A stretch of DNA of 54,425 nucleotides from Microvirga sp. 3-52 (GTDB taxonomy: Bacteria > Pseudomonadota > Alphaproteobacteria > Rhizobiales > Beijerinckiaceae): contig NZ_JAHAMK010000019.1 of assembly GCF_018383585.1 (NCBI RefSeq), positions 1-54,425 on the forward strand, given 5' to 3'. The first letter of the stretch is position 1; each line of letters opens with the position of its first letter. The notes under the pieces are model-generated. The model was not told where the DNA came from, did not search any database, and saw only the letters and a list, made by a program, of their open reading frames with translations. Position numbers and translations under genes: made by a program. Below are positions 28,493-38,112 of the stretch, one piece after another.

Positions 28493-28581
28493 CGTCAGCT
28501 CAACCTTTCTCACACACCTGCCGCATCGTTCTGCGGCGAACCGGCCCCCTCGGATACGAAAAGGGCCGGCTTCTTGTCACA

Positions 28582-28926
28582 TCAGGCTTTGACCGGCTCG
28601 CTCTTGGAGCGAACCTCGGAGATCATGGCCCGGGCCACCTTCACCTTCACGCCTTCGGCGATCTCGACCTCGACATCGGCCGAATCCTCGAGGACCTTCG
28701 TCACCTTGCCGATGATGCCGCCGGAGGTGACGACCGTGTCGCCGCGGCGCACGTTCTTGATCATCTCCTGATGGGCCTTCACCCGGCGCTGCTGAGGCCG
28801 GATGATCAGGAACCACATGATGACGAAAATGAGGATGAACGGGACGAATTGAAGGATCATCTCCATTCCGCCCCCGGCAGGGGCCCCTTGTGCGAAGGCT
28901 GGTGAAATGAACAAGCGGCTCTCCAT
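28582..28926 (-). CDS. yajC: Preprotein translocase subunit YajC
   Basis: The 114-residue protein has a short N-terminal segment (MESRLFISPAFAQ), one membrane helix (ILQFVPFILIFVIMWFLIIRPQ), the conserved RPQQRR, and the cytoplasmic GDTVVTSGGIIGKV motif followed by VKVARAMISEV. It is a small partner of the SecDF complex and is placed first in the yajC-secD-secF operon, as in most alphaproteobacteria. The frame is open 15 codons further, but the family start is at MESRLF. Confidence 0.95.
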   Translation of the reverse strand: MESRLFISPAFAQGAPAGGGMEMILQFVPFILIFVIMWFLIIRPQQRRVKAHQEMIKNVRRGDTVVTSGGIIGKVTKVLEDSADVEVEIAEGVKVKVARAMISEVRSKSEPVKA

Positions 28927-29224
28927 GGATAAAGGCGCGTGGCGGGCACCTCTTGGGCCCACCCGCGCCATACGGGATTACAAAGCGTGGCGGACTATAC
29001 TCATCGACTCGCCGAAATCAATGAAGTTGAAGGCCTTTCCCAAAGCTCCTGCAGGTCGAAGCACCCGGGCCACGGACCATGAGGCGTTTTTTTTGCGCGA
29101 GAGCGTTCCCACCGGGGTGGACTCGGTCCTCTTCTTTGCCGGGCCGCATTTTTTGACCGCGAACCGGATCCCCTTCGCCGAAAAATGCGCTAAGCACGGC
29201 TTCCTCACCGTTTCTTGAAGTCAG

Positions 29225-30106
29225 ATGCCCATGCCCGCCGACCTCACCTCCCCCGAATCCCTAGCGCTTTTGACGCGCATCGCCGATGCCCTGGAGCGAC
29301 TCGCGCCCGCCGGCACGGCTCGCGCCGATTTTGCCGCAGCCGATGCCTTCGTCTGGCAGGCTGCGGGCCGAAGGCTCTCACCCGTTCCGAAGGTGAACCG
29401 GGTCGAAATGAGCCTTCTGCGCGGCATCGACCGGGTTCGGGATCAGCTGGCGGAGAACACGCAGCGCTTCGCCGGAGGCCTGCCGGCCAACAACGCCCTG
29501 CTCTGGGGCGCCCGCGGCATGGGCAAGTCGTCCCTGGTCAAGGCGGTCCATGCGGAGATCAACCACGCCAAGCCCGCGGGTTCGCTCCCCCTCAAGCTGA
29601 TCGAGATCCACCGCGAGGATATCGAGACCCTGCCGGACCTCATGGGCCTGCTGCGCCCGGATCCGCACCGCTTCATCGTCTTCTGCGACGATCTTTCCTT
29701 CGACGCGGACGATACCTCCTACAAGTCGCTCAAGGCCGTGCTCGAAGGTGGGATCGAAGGGCGGCCCGACAACGTGATCTTCTATGCCACCTCGAACCGC
29801 CGCCACCTGCTGCCCCGCGACATGATGGAGAACGAGCGCTCGACGGCCATCAATCCGGGCGAGGCCGTCGAGGAGAAGGTGTCGCTCTCCGACCGTTTCG
29901 GCCTCTGGCTCGGCTTCCACAAATGCAGCCAGGACGAGTATCTCGACATGGTCTTCGCCTATGTCGATCACCTTGGCCTGCATGCGAACCCTGACGCCAT
30001 CCGCGCCGAGGCGCTGGAGTGGGCCACCACCCGCGGCGCCCGCTCCGGGCGCACCGCCTGGCAGTTCATCCAGGACCTCGCCGGGCGGCTGGGAAAGGCG
30101 ATCTGA
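29225..30106 (+). CDS. DUF815 family ATPase (AAA+-like)
   Basis: The 293-residue protein has a Walker A motif GARGMGKSS at residues 95-103, a Walker B-like hydrophobic strand ending in CDDLSFD near 152-158, and a sensor-type ATSNRRHLLPRDM. These are the features of DUF815, a P-loop family widespread beside yajC and secDF in alphaproteobacteria. The first 90 residues are helical and less conserved. Its role is unknown. It is transcribed divergently from yajC with a 298-base spacer holding no gene. A downstream repeat element (copy B) starts 86 bases after the stop. Confidence 0.85.
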   Translation: MPMPADLTSPESLALLTRIADALERLAPAGTARADFAAADAFVWQAAGRRLSPVPKVNRVEMSLLRGIDRVRDQLAENTQRFAGGLPANNALLWGARGMGKSSLVKAVHAEINHAKPAGSLPLKLIEIHREDIETLPDLMGLLRPDPHRFIVFCDDLSFDADDTSYKSLKAVLEGGIEGRPDNVIFYATSNRRHLLPRDMMENERSTAINPGEAVEEKVSLSDRFGLWLGFHKCSQDEYLDMVFAYVDHLGLHANPDAIRAEALEWATTRGARSGRTAWQFIQDLAGRLGKAI

Positions 30107-30191
30107 CAGAGCGGAATGCCGGCGGCAGTGCCCGGGTCGTCCTTGCGGGAACCGGGGCTATGCGATCCGCTCGGCCCTCGCAATCACCAAC

Positions 30192-30279
30192 GTCATCACC
30201 GGGCTTGTCCCGGTAATGACGTTGGCCTGAAGCGCGGCGCTCGTCCGATCGGGATGGCCGGCACAAGGCCGGCCATGAC
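30192..30279. repeat. Palindromic intergenic element, family 1, copy B
   Basis: Full element: GTCATCACCGGGCTTGTCCC at the left, the central spacer AGCGCGGCGCT, and GATGGCCGGCACAAGGCCGG at the right ending in CATGAC. The left arm has one mismatch (GTAATGAC). Confidence 0.8.
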
Positions 30280-30667
30280 GTGGTGGGTGTGATGACGGCC
30301 GTGGGGGGATGATCGTCTCCTGTCCAAGAGCCAGCACCTGTGGGCCCGGAGCCGGGGGCTCCGAGCCGTCAGGTTGATCGAGGGAGGTGCGACGGGCCGC
30401 CCGGTTCAATGACTATGGGTGAGATGGAAGAGCCGGACGGCGCTTCGCACGCGGTACTTTTCAGGCGGACCTCCTGCGCTGTCAGCCCAGGGTCGGCCTC
30501 CCGCGATCACAGGCGTGCGAGGCCTGCGGCGGGACCGCTCCCCGCCCCACATCTGCGACGCCTCGCGAGCGCGCCCCCCGTCGGGCCGGGATGAGCACCG
30601 GTCTAGCCCAGGTGATACATAGTGTCAAGAACAAAGTGAGAACATAGCGTTACATCCGCTCTCCCCC

Positions 30668-30754
30668 GTCATCACCGGGCTCGTGCCAGTGATCCCGATC
30701 GGAAAGGCACAGCGCTCTTCACATCGGGATGGCCGGGTCAAGCCCGGCCATGAC
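30668..30754. repeat. Palindromic intergenic element, family 1, copy C
   Basis: Full element of 87 bases: GTCATCACCGGGCTCGTGCC, the spacer CACAGCGCT, and GATGGCCGGGTCAAGCCCGG ending in CCATGAC. It is followed 14 bases later by the 17-bp tandem repeats. Confidence 0.8.
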
Positions 30755-30768
30755 GGCAGTGGGTGTGG

Positions 30769-30836
30769 CCAAGGCAGGTGCAGGACCAAGGCAGGTGCAA
30801 GACCAAGGTCGGTGCAGGACGAAGGCGGGTGTGGGG
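30769..30836 (+). repeat. Four tandem copies of a 17-bp unit
   Basis: The units are CCAAGGCAGGTGCAGGA, CCAAGGCAGGTGCAAGA, CCAAGGTCGGTGCAGGA and CGAAGGCGGGTGTGGGG. A second array of two units with the same core lies at 54275-54308, also just after a copy of palindromic element family 1. Confidence 0.75.
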
Positions 30837-31006
30837 CAGGACAGGTCGTTCCCGACCGAAGACGGCGAAAGCCCCCGCACGAAAAGGGGATCCATCACGC
30901 GGCTCTAGCACTGAATTCCCACCCTGGCCAGCGGCGGCCGCGGCGACACCCGCTCGCCATGACCGGGCCCGTTCCAGCTATCCAGGTATGGAACCGAAAA
31001 CGACAA

Positions 31007-31033
31007 AGGGACGGTGGCTGAGCTCCACCGTCC
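31007..31033 (-). terminator. Terminator of the nlpD-like gene
   Basis: On the minus strand GGGACGGTGG pairs perfectly over 10 bp with CCACCGTCCC around a 7-base loop and is followed by TTTGTCGTTTTC. It lies 54 bases after the nlpD-like stop codon. Confidence 0.8.
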
Positions 31034-31086
31034 CCTCATTCGATCGGCCTCGACATCCGAGAGCCGACCTAAACTGTTGGCCTCGA

Positions 31087-32169
31087 TCAGCCGCCGAGAT
31101 GCTTCAGCGGGTCGACGGGCTGCGCACCCTTGCGGATTTCGAAGTGCAGTTGCGGTGAGGTCACGTTCCCGGTCTGGCCGGAGGTCGCGATCACCTGACC
31201 GCGCTTCACCTGCTCGCCGCGCTTCACGTTGAGCGAGCCGTTATGGGCATAGGCAGAGACGTAGCCGTTCTCATGCTTGATCAGGACGAGGTTGCCGTAG
31301 CCCTTCACCTCGCTGCCCGCATAGGTCACGGTGCCGGCCTCCGTAGCCTTGACCGGAGTGCCCTCGGGGACGGCGATGTTGATACCCTCGTTGCCGCCAT
31401 TGGCGCCGAACCCGGCGATGACGCGGCCGCGGGCCGGCCAGCGGAAGTCGCCGGAAACGCTCGCGGTCTGCTCGGGCTCCTGCACGGGAGCTTTTGCAGC
31501 CTCAGGCTGCGGGGCCGGAGCAGGCGCCACCGGCTGAACAGCCGCGGGCTTCACAGGTTCGGGCTGGGTCAGAGCCGCAACCTTGGGCTGCTCGACGACG
31601 GGCTTGGGAGCGGACACCAGGGGCTTCGGCGCGGAGACCAGCGGCTCGTTCGTCGCGGACGCAACCTGCATCGGGGCGGACTTCACGGGGGCCGGAGCCT
31701 GAGCCGTCGAGGTCATGCCCGGGCGAACGCGCTTGGTCGGCTCGGCGGCGGCAACCGGGGTGGTTGCGGCGGGCACCTTCGAGGTGTCGACGAGGCGGAA
31801 CTTGGGCTGGCTGGCCGGCTGGGCCGATGCGGTCTGAGCAACCGGCACGGGGCGCGGCTGGATCGGAGCGGGAGCAGAGGCGATGCGGGTGGGCTGCGGC
31901 AGGGGCTGAGACTGCACGGGGGGCAGAGCTTGCGCCTGAACCGAAGGCGTCGGCATCGGAGCCGTCGCGTAGGACGGGGACGATTGGGGAGGAGCGGCAG
32001 AAGCGCTGGTGTCCATACGCTCGCTGGCCGCGAAGGGATTGGAGAACGGGTTCTCCGCGAACCGCGCGCTATCCGTACTGCAGGCGGCCGCCGCACTCCC
32101 GATCAGCCCGACCAGAGCGATCCGCGACACCGCAACCAAATGCCCAGAACACACACGCAACCGCATCAC
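31087..32169 (-). CDS. nlpD: NlpD-like lipoprotein with degenerate M23 (LytM) domain
   Basis: The 360-residue protein has a lipoprotein signal with lipobox GSAAAAC (Cys30), a long Pro/Ala/Gln-rich linker of about 200 residues, and a C-terminal LytM/M23 fold (WPARGRVIAGFG to VDPLKHLGG). The zinc ligands of active M23 enzymes are replaced: the HxxxD site reads NEGIN and the HxH site reads QLH. It should therefore be inactive as a peptidase and act, like E. coli NlpD and EnvC, by activating cell-wall amidases at the division site. No LysM domain is visible. The order serS-surE-pcm-nlpD matches the classical cluster. The gene starts 111 bases after the pcm stop. Confidence 0.88.
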   Translation of the reverse strand: MMRLRVCSGHLVAVSRIALVGLIGSAAAACSTDSARFAENPFSNPFAASERMDTSASAAPPQSSPSYATAPMPTPSVQAQALPPVQSQPLPQPTRIASAPAPIQPRPVPVAQTASAQPASQPKFRLVDTSKVPAATTPVAAAEPTKRVRPGMTSTAQAPAPVKSAPMQVASATNEPLVSAPKPLVSAPKPVVEQPKVAALTQPEPVKPAAVQPVAPAPAPQPEAAKAPVQEPEQTASVSGDFRWPARGRVIAGFGANGGNEGINIAVPEGTPVKATEAGTVTYAGSEVKGYGNLVLIKHENGYVSAYAHNGSLNVKRGEQVKRGQVIATSGQTGNVTSPQLHFEIRKGAQPVDPLKHLGG

Positions 32170-32280
32170 TCAACCCCAACCGAACGCAACTCGATGGAGC
32201 CATTAAAAGCCTGTTCAGGTTAAGCAACGGTTGACGTTGCGCGCTTTGCCGTAACCTTGTCCGAAAATATTTCGATTCGG

Positions 32281-32964
32281 TCAGAGAGTCGCCGCAATGC
32301 CGGTGACGAGCGGCGAAATGCGCAGGGCCGCGCCGACCGTTTGCGTCAGCTCACCCTCGGCATCGCGCTCAATGCGCACGAGATGCGGCACACCCCGGAT
32401 CGAGATCGCTCCGACCAGACGGCTGCCGGGTCCGAGGAGCGCCGTCACGGTCTCCGGGATCTCCGGACGGGCGCCGTTGAGCAGGATGCGATCGAAGCGA
32501 TCGCGCACCCGCGCGGCAAGGCCGTCGCCCACCTCCAGGCGGACCTTGCCGGCCTCCACGATCTTGAGGTGCTGGCCGGCGCTTTCCGCCAGCGTGTTGA
32601 AGCGCTCGACACTCGTCACCTCCGCGCCGAGCCTCGCGAGCAGCGCCGCCACGTAACCGCTGCCGGTGCCGACTTCCAGGACTCGCTGGCCCGGCTGGAC
32701 ACCGAGGGCCAGCAGCATGGCGGCGACCGTGGTGGGGCCCGTCATGGTCTGGCCGCAGGGCAGCGGCAGCGCGACGTCGGTACGGGCGAGATCGGTGAAG
32801 CGGCGCGGGGCGAACACCTCGCGCGGTACCAGTTCCATCGCCCTCAGGAGAGCCGTGTCGCGGATGCCTTTGGCGCGCAGGGACAGGATGAAGGACGCGG
32901 CACCGATCGCCTCCTGCTCGTCGCGGGCTTCCGCTTCAGACAGGAAAGGCATGTCCTGGTTCAT
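32281..32964 (-). CDS. pcm: Protein-L-isoaspartate O-methyltransferase
   Basis: The 227-residue protein repairs isoaspartyl residues in aged proteins using SAM. The active-site region CGQTMTGPTTVAAMLLAL and the SAM-binding motif VLEVGTGSGYVAALLARLG are intact, followed by VTSVERFNTLAESA and RILLNGARPEIPE. The family usually has a similar start region (DTALLRAMELVPRE). It lies 15 bases after surE, and translation of the two is probably coupled. Confidence 0.93.
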   Translation of the reverse strand: MNQDMPFLSEAEARDEQEAIGAASFILSLRAKGIRDTALLRAMELVPREVFAPRRFTDLARTDVALPLPCGQTMTGPTTVAAMLLALGVQPGQRVLEVGTGSGYVAALLARLGAEVTSVERFNTLAESAGQHLKIVEAGKVRLEVGDGLAARVRDRFDRILLNGARPEIPETVTALLGPGSRLVGAISIRGVPHLVRIERDAEGELTQTVGAALRISPLVTGIAATL

Positions 32965-32979
32965 CGCATCCGCTCTCCA

Positions 32980-33741
32980 TCAGCCGAAGGCCTGCGCGTA
33001 GCGCGTCAGCGTCGGCTCGTCGGTCATGTCGATGCGCAGCGGCGTGACGGCAATGCGCCGACTGGCGATGGCCCAGAGATCGGTGCCGTTGCCGGGCGTG
33101 AAGGGGCGGCGCTCAAAGGCGATCCAGAAGTAGGGATTGCCGCGCCCGTCCCGGCGCTCGTCGAGGCGCAGGAGTTCCTGCGTGCGCTGGCCCTGGTTGA
33201 CGAGGGACGTTCCCTCGACCTCCTCGGGCTCGCAATCCGGGAAGTTCACGTTGACGAGAATCCCCTTGTCGACGCCCGCCTCGAGGATCCTGCGCACGAC
33301 CTTGGGGCCATGATGCTCGGCGCATTGCCAGCGCGGCGCATTGCGCGTCCCCGGACCGTAAGCCTGAGAGAGCGCAATGGAGGGAATGCCAAGGATCGTG
33401 CCCTCGATGGCGCCCGCCACCGTGCCGGAATAGGTCACGTCCTCCGCCACGTTCTGCCCCCGGTTGACGCCGGAGAGAACGAGGTCGGGCTTGGCGTTCT
33501 GCATGAGGTGGCGCACGCCCATGATCACGCAGTCCGTCGGCGTGCCCTTTACGGCGAAATGCCGCTCGGAGATTTCACGCAGGCGCAGCGGATCGTTGAG
33601 GGACAGCGAATGGGCGACGCCGCTCTGATCGGTCTCAGGCGCGACGACCCACACGTCGTCCGACAGATTGCGGGCGATGGCCTCCAGGGTTTTCAGCCCC
33701 GGAGCGTGAATGCCGTCGTCGTTGGTGCAGAGAATGCGCAT
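32980..33741 (-). CDS. surE: 5'/3'-nucleotidase SurE
   Basis: The 253-residue protein begins [16 protein letters not shown] with the catalytic metal-binding Asp-Asp pair, followed by [17 protein letters not shown], the conserved [24 protein letters not shown] and NVNFPD. SurE dephosphorylates nucleoside monophosphates and polyphosphate under stress. It begins 2 bases after the serS stop and is followed by pcm, its usual partner. Confidence 0.95.
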   Translation of the reverse strand: MRILCTNDDGIHAPGLKTLEAIARNLSDDVWVVAPETDQSGVAHSLSLNDPLRLREISERHFAVKGTPTDCVIMGVRHLMQNAKPDLVLSGVNRGQNVAEDVTYSGTVAGAIEGTILGIPSIALSQAYGPGTRNAPRWQCAEHHGPKVVRRILEAGVDKGILVNVNFPDCEPEEVEGTSLVNQGQRTQELLRLDERRDGRGNPYFWIAFERRPFTPGNGTDLWAIASRRIAVTPLRIDMTDEPTLTRYAQAFG

Positions 33742-33743
33742 GG

Positions 33744-35105
33744 TCAGGCCTCACGCTCGATGCGCGTCGTCCCGCCCATATAGGGCTGGAGCGCCGACGG
33801 GATCGTGACGCTGCCGTCCTCGTTCTGGTAGTTCTCCAGAACGGCGACAAGCGTGCGGCCGACCGCGAGGCCGGAACCGTTGAGCGTATGCACGAAGCGC
33901 GGCTGCTTCTCGCCGGCTGCGCGATAGCGGGCATTCATGCGGCGCGCCTGGAAATCGGAGCAGACCGAGCAGCTCGAAATCTCGCGATACGTCCCCTGCC
34001 CCGGCAGCCACACCTCGATGTCGTAGGTCTTGGTCGAGGAGAAGCCCATGTCGCCCGTGCAGAGCGTCATCGTGCGAAACGGCAGCTCGAGCTTCTTGAG
34101 TACGTTCTCGGCACTGACAAGCATGCGCTCGTGCTCGTCGGCAGAGGTCTCCGGCGTGGTGATCGACACGAGCTCGCATTTCACGAACTGATGCTGGCGG
34201 ATCATGCCGCGCGTATCGCGCCCGGCCGAGCCTGCTTCGGCGCGGAAGCTCGGAGTGAGCGCGGTGAATCGCAGCGGCAGCTCCTCCTCGGAGAGGATCT
34301 GCTCACGCACGAGATTGGTGAGCGTCACCTCCGCCGTCGGGATCATGCCGTAGCGGGTATCCTTGAGCATCTTGCCGATGGCGTCGCGCGGCTGGCCTTC
34401 GAGAGCCGCAGCAACGATCTGCTCGAGCGAGTTGCCCGGGAAGGCCCAGAACTGATCGTCCTCGAACTTCGGCAGTTGCGCGGTGCCGAACATGGCATCG
34501 TCACGCACCAGCAGAGGCGGGTTCACTTCCGTGTAGCCGTGCTCATTGGTATGGAGGTCGATCATGAACTGACCGAGCGCGCGCTCGAGGCGGGCCAGGC
34601 CGCCTTTCAGAACGACGAAGCGCGAGCCCGAAAGCTTTGCCGCCGTCTCGAAATCCATGAGGCCCAGGGCTTCGCCGATCTCGAAATGCTGCTTGGCGCT
34701 GTTGAGCGTCGGTGGCCTGCCGAAGCGGTGGCGCTCCACGTTGCCGTGCTCGTCGGCCCCGACCGGCACATCCTCCTTCGGAATGTTGGGAATGGCCGCA
34801 AGGGCTTCGAACAGCGCCTTCTCGGCGGCGCGCTCCGCCTCTTCCAGCTCCGGCATCGATTCCTTGATCCGGGCCACCTCGGCCATCAGTTCCTGGGCCC
34901 GCGCCTCATCCTTCTTCGCCTTGGCCTGGCCGATTTCCTTGGACAGGGCGTTGCGGCGCTCGGTGGCGGCCTGCAGGGCCGAGATGGCGCTCTTGCGCCG
35001 GTCGTCGAGAGCGATCAGCTGCGCCGACAGGGGCTCCATGCCCCGGTTCCGGAGGCCTTGGTCGAAAGCCGCGGGATTCTCGCGGATGGAACGGATGTCG
35101 TGCAT
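33744..35105 (-). CDS. serS: Serine--tRNA ligase
   Basis: The 453-residue class II synthetase starts [22 protein letters not shown]. The long N-terminal coiled-coil arm (residues about 30-110, rich in Glu, Arg and Ala) binds the tRNA variable arm. Class II motif 2 ([21 protein letters not shown]) and motif 3 ([19 protein letters not shown]) are present near the C-terminus. It is placed between tatC and surE, in the order usual for alphaproteobacteria, 101 bases downstream of tatC. No stop interrupts the frame further upstream, but the family start is at MHDIR. Confidence 0.97.
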   Translation of the reverse strand: MHDIRSIRENPAAFDQGLRNRGMEPLSAQLIALDDRRKSAISALQAATERRNALSKEIGQAKAKKDEARAQELMAEVARIKESMPELEEAERAAEKALFEALAAIPNIPKEDVPVGADEHGNVERHRFGRPPTLNSAKQHFEIGEALGLMDFETAAKLSGSRFVVLKGGLARLERALGQFMIDLHTNEHGYTEVNPPLLVRDDAMFGTAQLPKFEDDQFWAFPGNSLEQIVAAALEGQPRDAIGKMLKDTRYGMIPTAEVTLTNLVREQILSEEELPLRFTALTPSFRAEAGSAGRDTRGMIRQHQFVKCELVSITTPETSADEHERMLVSAENVLKKLELPFRTMTLCTGDMGFSSTKTYDIEVWLPGQGTYREISSCSVCSDFQARRMNARYRAAGEKQPRFVHTLNGSGLAVGRTLVAVLENYQNEDGSVTIPSALQPYMGGTTRIEREA

Positions 35106-35206
35106 GGGATGAGGACCTGCTTCGTCAGACGGCCCTGCCCTTCGACAAAGCCGCCCCTTCAACTCTTGCCGAGGATGGCGGCCGATGCGGAGGCCTCCTC
35201 GAGGCC

Positions 35207-36010
35207 CTACCCCTCTGCCGCGCGCGCGGCCTCGGCTTCCGCACGCTTCTTCTCGACCATGCGGACGGAGAAGATGGATGCCTCGTAAAGAAGCAAGGTG
35301 GGGACCGCAAGGGCGAACTGGCTGATCACGTCCGGCGGAGTGAGAACCGCGGCGATCACGAAGACGATCACGACCGCATAGCGGCGCTTGTCCTTCAGGA
35401 ACTGGGAGTCGATGATCCCGGCGCGGGCCAGCAGGGTCAGGATGACCGGCAGCTGGAAGCAGATGCCGAACGCGAAGATCAGCGTCATGATCAGCGACAG
35501 GTACTCGCTGACCTTGGGCAGGAACTCGATGGACGGGCTCGTGTCCGTCGCCAGCTGCTGCATGCCCACGGAGAAGCGCATGAGGAGCGGCATGGCGACG
35601 AAATACACGCAGGCTGCACCGATCACGAAGAGAACCGGGGTCGCCACCAGGTACGGCACGAAGGCCCGGCGTTCGTTCTTGTAGAGCCCCGGCGCCACGA
35701 ACTTGTAGATCTGCATGGCGATGACCGGAAAGGCCAGGAAGCCGGCGCCGAAGGCCGCGACCTGGATCTGCGTGAACAGGTATTCCAGGCCGTGGGTATA
35801 GACGAGGTGCGCCTTCTCGGGCGAGCCGACGGCGAGGACGTAGGGCCACACCAGCGCGTTGTAGATATACTTCGCGCCGGCAAAGCAGACGAAGAACATC
35901 AGCACGAAGGCGACCAGCGCCTTGATCAGGCGCGAGCGCAATTCGGTCAGATGCTCGATCAGAGGCGCGCGCGATGCCTCGACCTCATCCTCTTCAACGG
36001 CGGTGGTCAT
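35207..36010 (-). CDS. tatC: Sec-independent protein translocase subunit TatC
   Basis: The 267-residue protein has an N-terminal cytoplasmic segment with [13 protein letters not shown], which contains the conserved glutamate for twin-arginine signal recognition. Six membrane helices follow, with the characteristic [13 protein letters not shown] and the conserved Pro-rich turn [11 protein letters not shown]. TatC is the receptor of the twin-arginine translocase. Its ATG overlaps the tatB stop by 4 bases, which indicates translational coupling. Confidence 0.97.
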   Translation of the reverse strand: MTTAVEEDEVEASRAPLIEHLTELRSRLIKALVAFVLMFFVCFAGAKYIYNALVWPYVLAVGSPEKAHLVYTHGLEYLFTQIQVAAFGAGFLAFPVIAMQIYKFVAPGLYKNERRAFVPYLVATPVLFVIGAACVYFVAMPLLMRFSVGMQQLATDTSPSIEFLPKVSEYLSLIMTLIFAFGICFQLPVILTLLARAGIIDSQFLKDKRRYAVVIVFVIAAVLTPPDVISQFALAVPTLLLYEASIFSVRMVEKKRAEAEAARAAEG

Positions 36011-36615
36011 CCGGCTTTCGCGTCCGATTTTTCTGAGAGTTGTTCGGCAAGGGCGGCCTGTTGGGCCTCGTATTCGGCCTCGCGCCGCAGGGATTCGGCG
36101 ATCTCCTTCGCCGGGTCGACAATCGGCGGAGGCGGCAGGTCGATGAGCGGGTCGGCGGGATCCGGTGCCCGACCCTCCACGACGGCCTGGATCGAGGCAT
36201 CGGAGGCGGCCTGGGCAGAGGATGGGTCGGAAGTCACATCGGAAGAAGTCGCTCCGTCGGAGGTCATCTGTGTGACGCCCTGCACGGCGCCCGGCTCAGG
36301 AATCGTCCCGGGAACCGGCGCGGGCGCCTCGATCGAGGTCTTCAGTTCGTCGCGGATCGTCTGGATCGGGTTGAAGCTGGTACTCGTCACCGACGAGACG
36401 GAGTCGTTCACGCCTTGAAGCTGCTTCTTGACCTCGTCCAGCTCGGCCTCGCGCATGGCCTCGTTGAACTGGCCCTGAAACTCCGCCGCCATGCGGCGGA
36501 GCTTTCCGGTCACCTGTCCGATCGTCCGCAGCGCCTTCGGCAGGTCCTTCGGGCCGATCACGATCAGCGCAACGGCGCCGATCACCATGATCTCACCCCA
36601 GCTCATGTCCAACAT
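36007..36615 (-). CDS. tatB: Sec-independent protein translocase subunit TatB
   Basis: The 202-residue protein begins MLDMSWGEIMVIGAVALIVIGPKDLPKALRTIGQ, the single membrane helix followed by the amphipathic helix typical of TatB (G-P-x-x-L-P and E-to-R rich region). The tail is long, acidic and low in complexity (many Ser, Pro, Asp, Ala), as in other alphaproteobacterial TatB proteins. It forms the receptor complex with TatC. It is 72 bases downstream of tatA. Confidence 0.94.
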   Translation of the reverse strand: MLDMSWGEIMVIGAVALIVIGPKDLPKALRTIGQVTGKLRRMAAEFQGQFNEAMREAELDEVKKQLQGVNDSVSSVTSTSFNPIQTIRDELKTSIEAPAPVPGTIPEPGAVQGVTQMTSDGATSSDVTSDPSSAQAASDASIQAVVEGRAPDPADPLIDLPPPPIVDPAKEIAESLRREAEYEAQQAALAEQLSEKSDAKAG

Positions 36616-36687
36616 GACGTGGCCTCGAACCTGCCTCTTAGGTACTCACGCGTACTGAAACGCCACACGATGGCTGCGCACAAAAGC

Positions 36688-36930
36688 TTAGCCGACCTTG
36701 TGATCCGTGGTCACGGTTGTGGTCGTCGTACCGTTCTGATGGTCGATGGTCCGGACGGGCTCGGACGGCTGCACCGGCTTGGCCGGCGTCTCATCCTCGG
36801 ACATGCCCTTCTTGAAGGCTTTGATGCCCTTTGCAACGTCGCCCATCATGTCGGAAATCTTGCCGCGTCCGAACAGAAGGACGACGATCAGACCCACGAC
36901 GATCCAGTGCCAAATACTCGTGCCACCCAT
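36688..36930 (-). CDS. tatA: Sec-independent protein translocase subunit TatA
   Basis: The 80-residue protein starts [21 protein letters not shown], a single membrane helix. It continues [22 protein letters not shown], the conserved hinge and amphipathic helix of TatA. TatA multimers form the transport element for folded proteins. An in-frame ATG at 36969 adds a 13-residue extension without family likeness. It lies 57 bases after the ABC ATPase gene. Confidence 0.95.
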   Translation of the reverse strand: MGGTSIWHWIVVGLIVVLLFGRGKISDMMGDVAKGIKAFKKGMSEDETPAKPVQPSEPVRTIDHQNGTTTTTVTTDHKVG

Positions 36931-36987
36931 GGCAATTCCTCCTGCGCCCGAGAAGGCGCGGTTCTTCAATATGAACTCGTCGCCAAC

Positions 36988-38112
36988 CTATGCGTCGGAG
37001 GCGGCGAAAACAAGGACATCCTTCGTATCGATCTCGATGCCCACATCCTGTCCCTCTGTCACGCCAGCGGGATCTTGAACGCGGGCCTGCAGGGGGCGGT
37101 CCACCCCCTGCACGTCAATGTGCACGAGATCGACCTCGCCGAGAAAGCGACGAGACACCACACGTCCCGGCAGGCAGAACCCTGCGGGCCTGAGCTTCAG
37201 TCCCTGCGGCCGCACGCAGACGATGGCCGGACCATCCCCCATTTGCGGCGCCGGAAAGACCCCCACGGGGCATGAGACCTGGCCGTTGCGAACCACGCCC
37301 TCAAGCTCGTTGAAATCGCAGAAGAAGCGGGCAGCGAACAGGTTCGCCGGGCGTCGATAGATCTCCTCGGCCTCGCCTTCCTGGATGACCGCGCCGGCAC
37401 GCATGAGCACGATCCGGTCGGCAATCCGCATCGCCTCCTCCGGATCGTGCGTCACGACGATGGTCGTAGCGCCGTTTTCTCTCAGGATTGCGACGGTCTC
37501 GTCTCGGATGGCATCGCGCATGCGCCGGTCGAGATTCGAGAACGGCTCGTCCATGAGCAGGACGCCGGGGCGCGGCGCGATGGACCGGGCCAGGGCCACG
37601 CGCTGCTGCTCGCCCCCGGACAGGGTATGGGGGTATTCGTCGGCATAGTGCTCGAGCCCGACCCGGGACAGGGCCCGTCGCGCGGCGATCCCGGCCTCCG
37701 AGGCCGAGAGATCCTTGAGGCCGAACATGATGTTCTGCAGGATCGTCATGTGCGGGAACAGGGCGTAATCCTGGAACATCAGCCCGATGCCGCGCTTCTC
37801 CGGCTCCAGGAAGGCCCGCGGTCCGGTGACCTCCAGGCCGTCCAGCAGCACCCGGCCGGAGGTCGGAGCCTCGACGCCTGCGGCGACCCGCAGCAGGGTG
37901 GTCTTTCCGCAGCCGGAATGACCCAGCAGACAGATGATCTCCCCCGGCTCGATGGTGAGCGAGACGCCGTCGAGCGCCCGCTGGCTGCCATAGGCCTGGA
38001 CGATGTTCTCGAAGGTGAGCTGGGCCGGGATCGAGGCGCCCGCCGTGCCGCGCTGGCCCCAGCGGGGCAGGCGAAACCGGTCGAGCGCAGACCCGGCGGG
38101 CTTTGCGATCAT
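36988..38112 (-). CDS. Fbp/Fut-type ABC transporter ATP-binding protein
   Basis: The 374-residue protein has a full ABC nucleotide-binding domain: Walker A GHSGCGKTT (64-72), signature LSGGEQQR (164-171), Walker B LLMDEP (185-190), and HDPEEA (D-loop and switch). A C-terminal TOBE-like regulatory domain follows (VVSRRFLGEVDLVHIDVQG). The FEP-type signature and length resemble FbpC/PotA-type iron or polyamine importers. The permease and binding protein are not in the neighbourhood. Its ATG overlaps the scpB stop by 4 bases, so it sits within the scpAB-tatABC cluster, which is uninterrupted in many relatives. Confidence 0.88.
   Translation of the reverse strand: MIAKPAGSALDRFRLPRWGQRGTAGASIPAQLTFENIVQAYGSQRALDGVSLTIEPGEIICLLGHSGCGKTTLLRVAAGVEAPTSGRVLLDGLEVTGPRAFLEPEKRGIGLMFQDYALFPHMTILQNIMFGLKDLSASEAGIAARRALSRVGLEHYADEYPHTLSGGEQQRVALARSIAPRPGVLLMDEPFSNLDRRMRDAIRDETVAILRENGATTIVVTHDPEEAMRIADRIVLMRAGAVIQEGEAEEIYRRPANLFAARFFCDFNELEGVVRNGQVSCPVGVFPAPQMGDGPAIVCVRPQGLKLRPAGFCLPGRVVSRRFLGEVDLVHIDVQGVDRPLQARVQDPAGVTEGQDVGIEIDTKDVLVFAASDA

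Larger units (their letters stand above)
30107..31086. other. 980-base gene-free region with repeats
   Basis: No protein gene can be supported here. It contains two copies (B and C) of the palindromic element family 1, four tandem 17-bp units, and the terminator of the nlpD-like gene at its right end. Between 30370 and 30640 it is plain G/C-rich sequence without recognised structure. Confidence 0.7.

Noticed and set aside
26915..28771. 618-codon plus-strand frame opposite secD and yajC
   Set aside because: It is antisense to well-supported genes and has no motif or ribosome-binding site.
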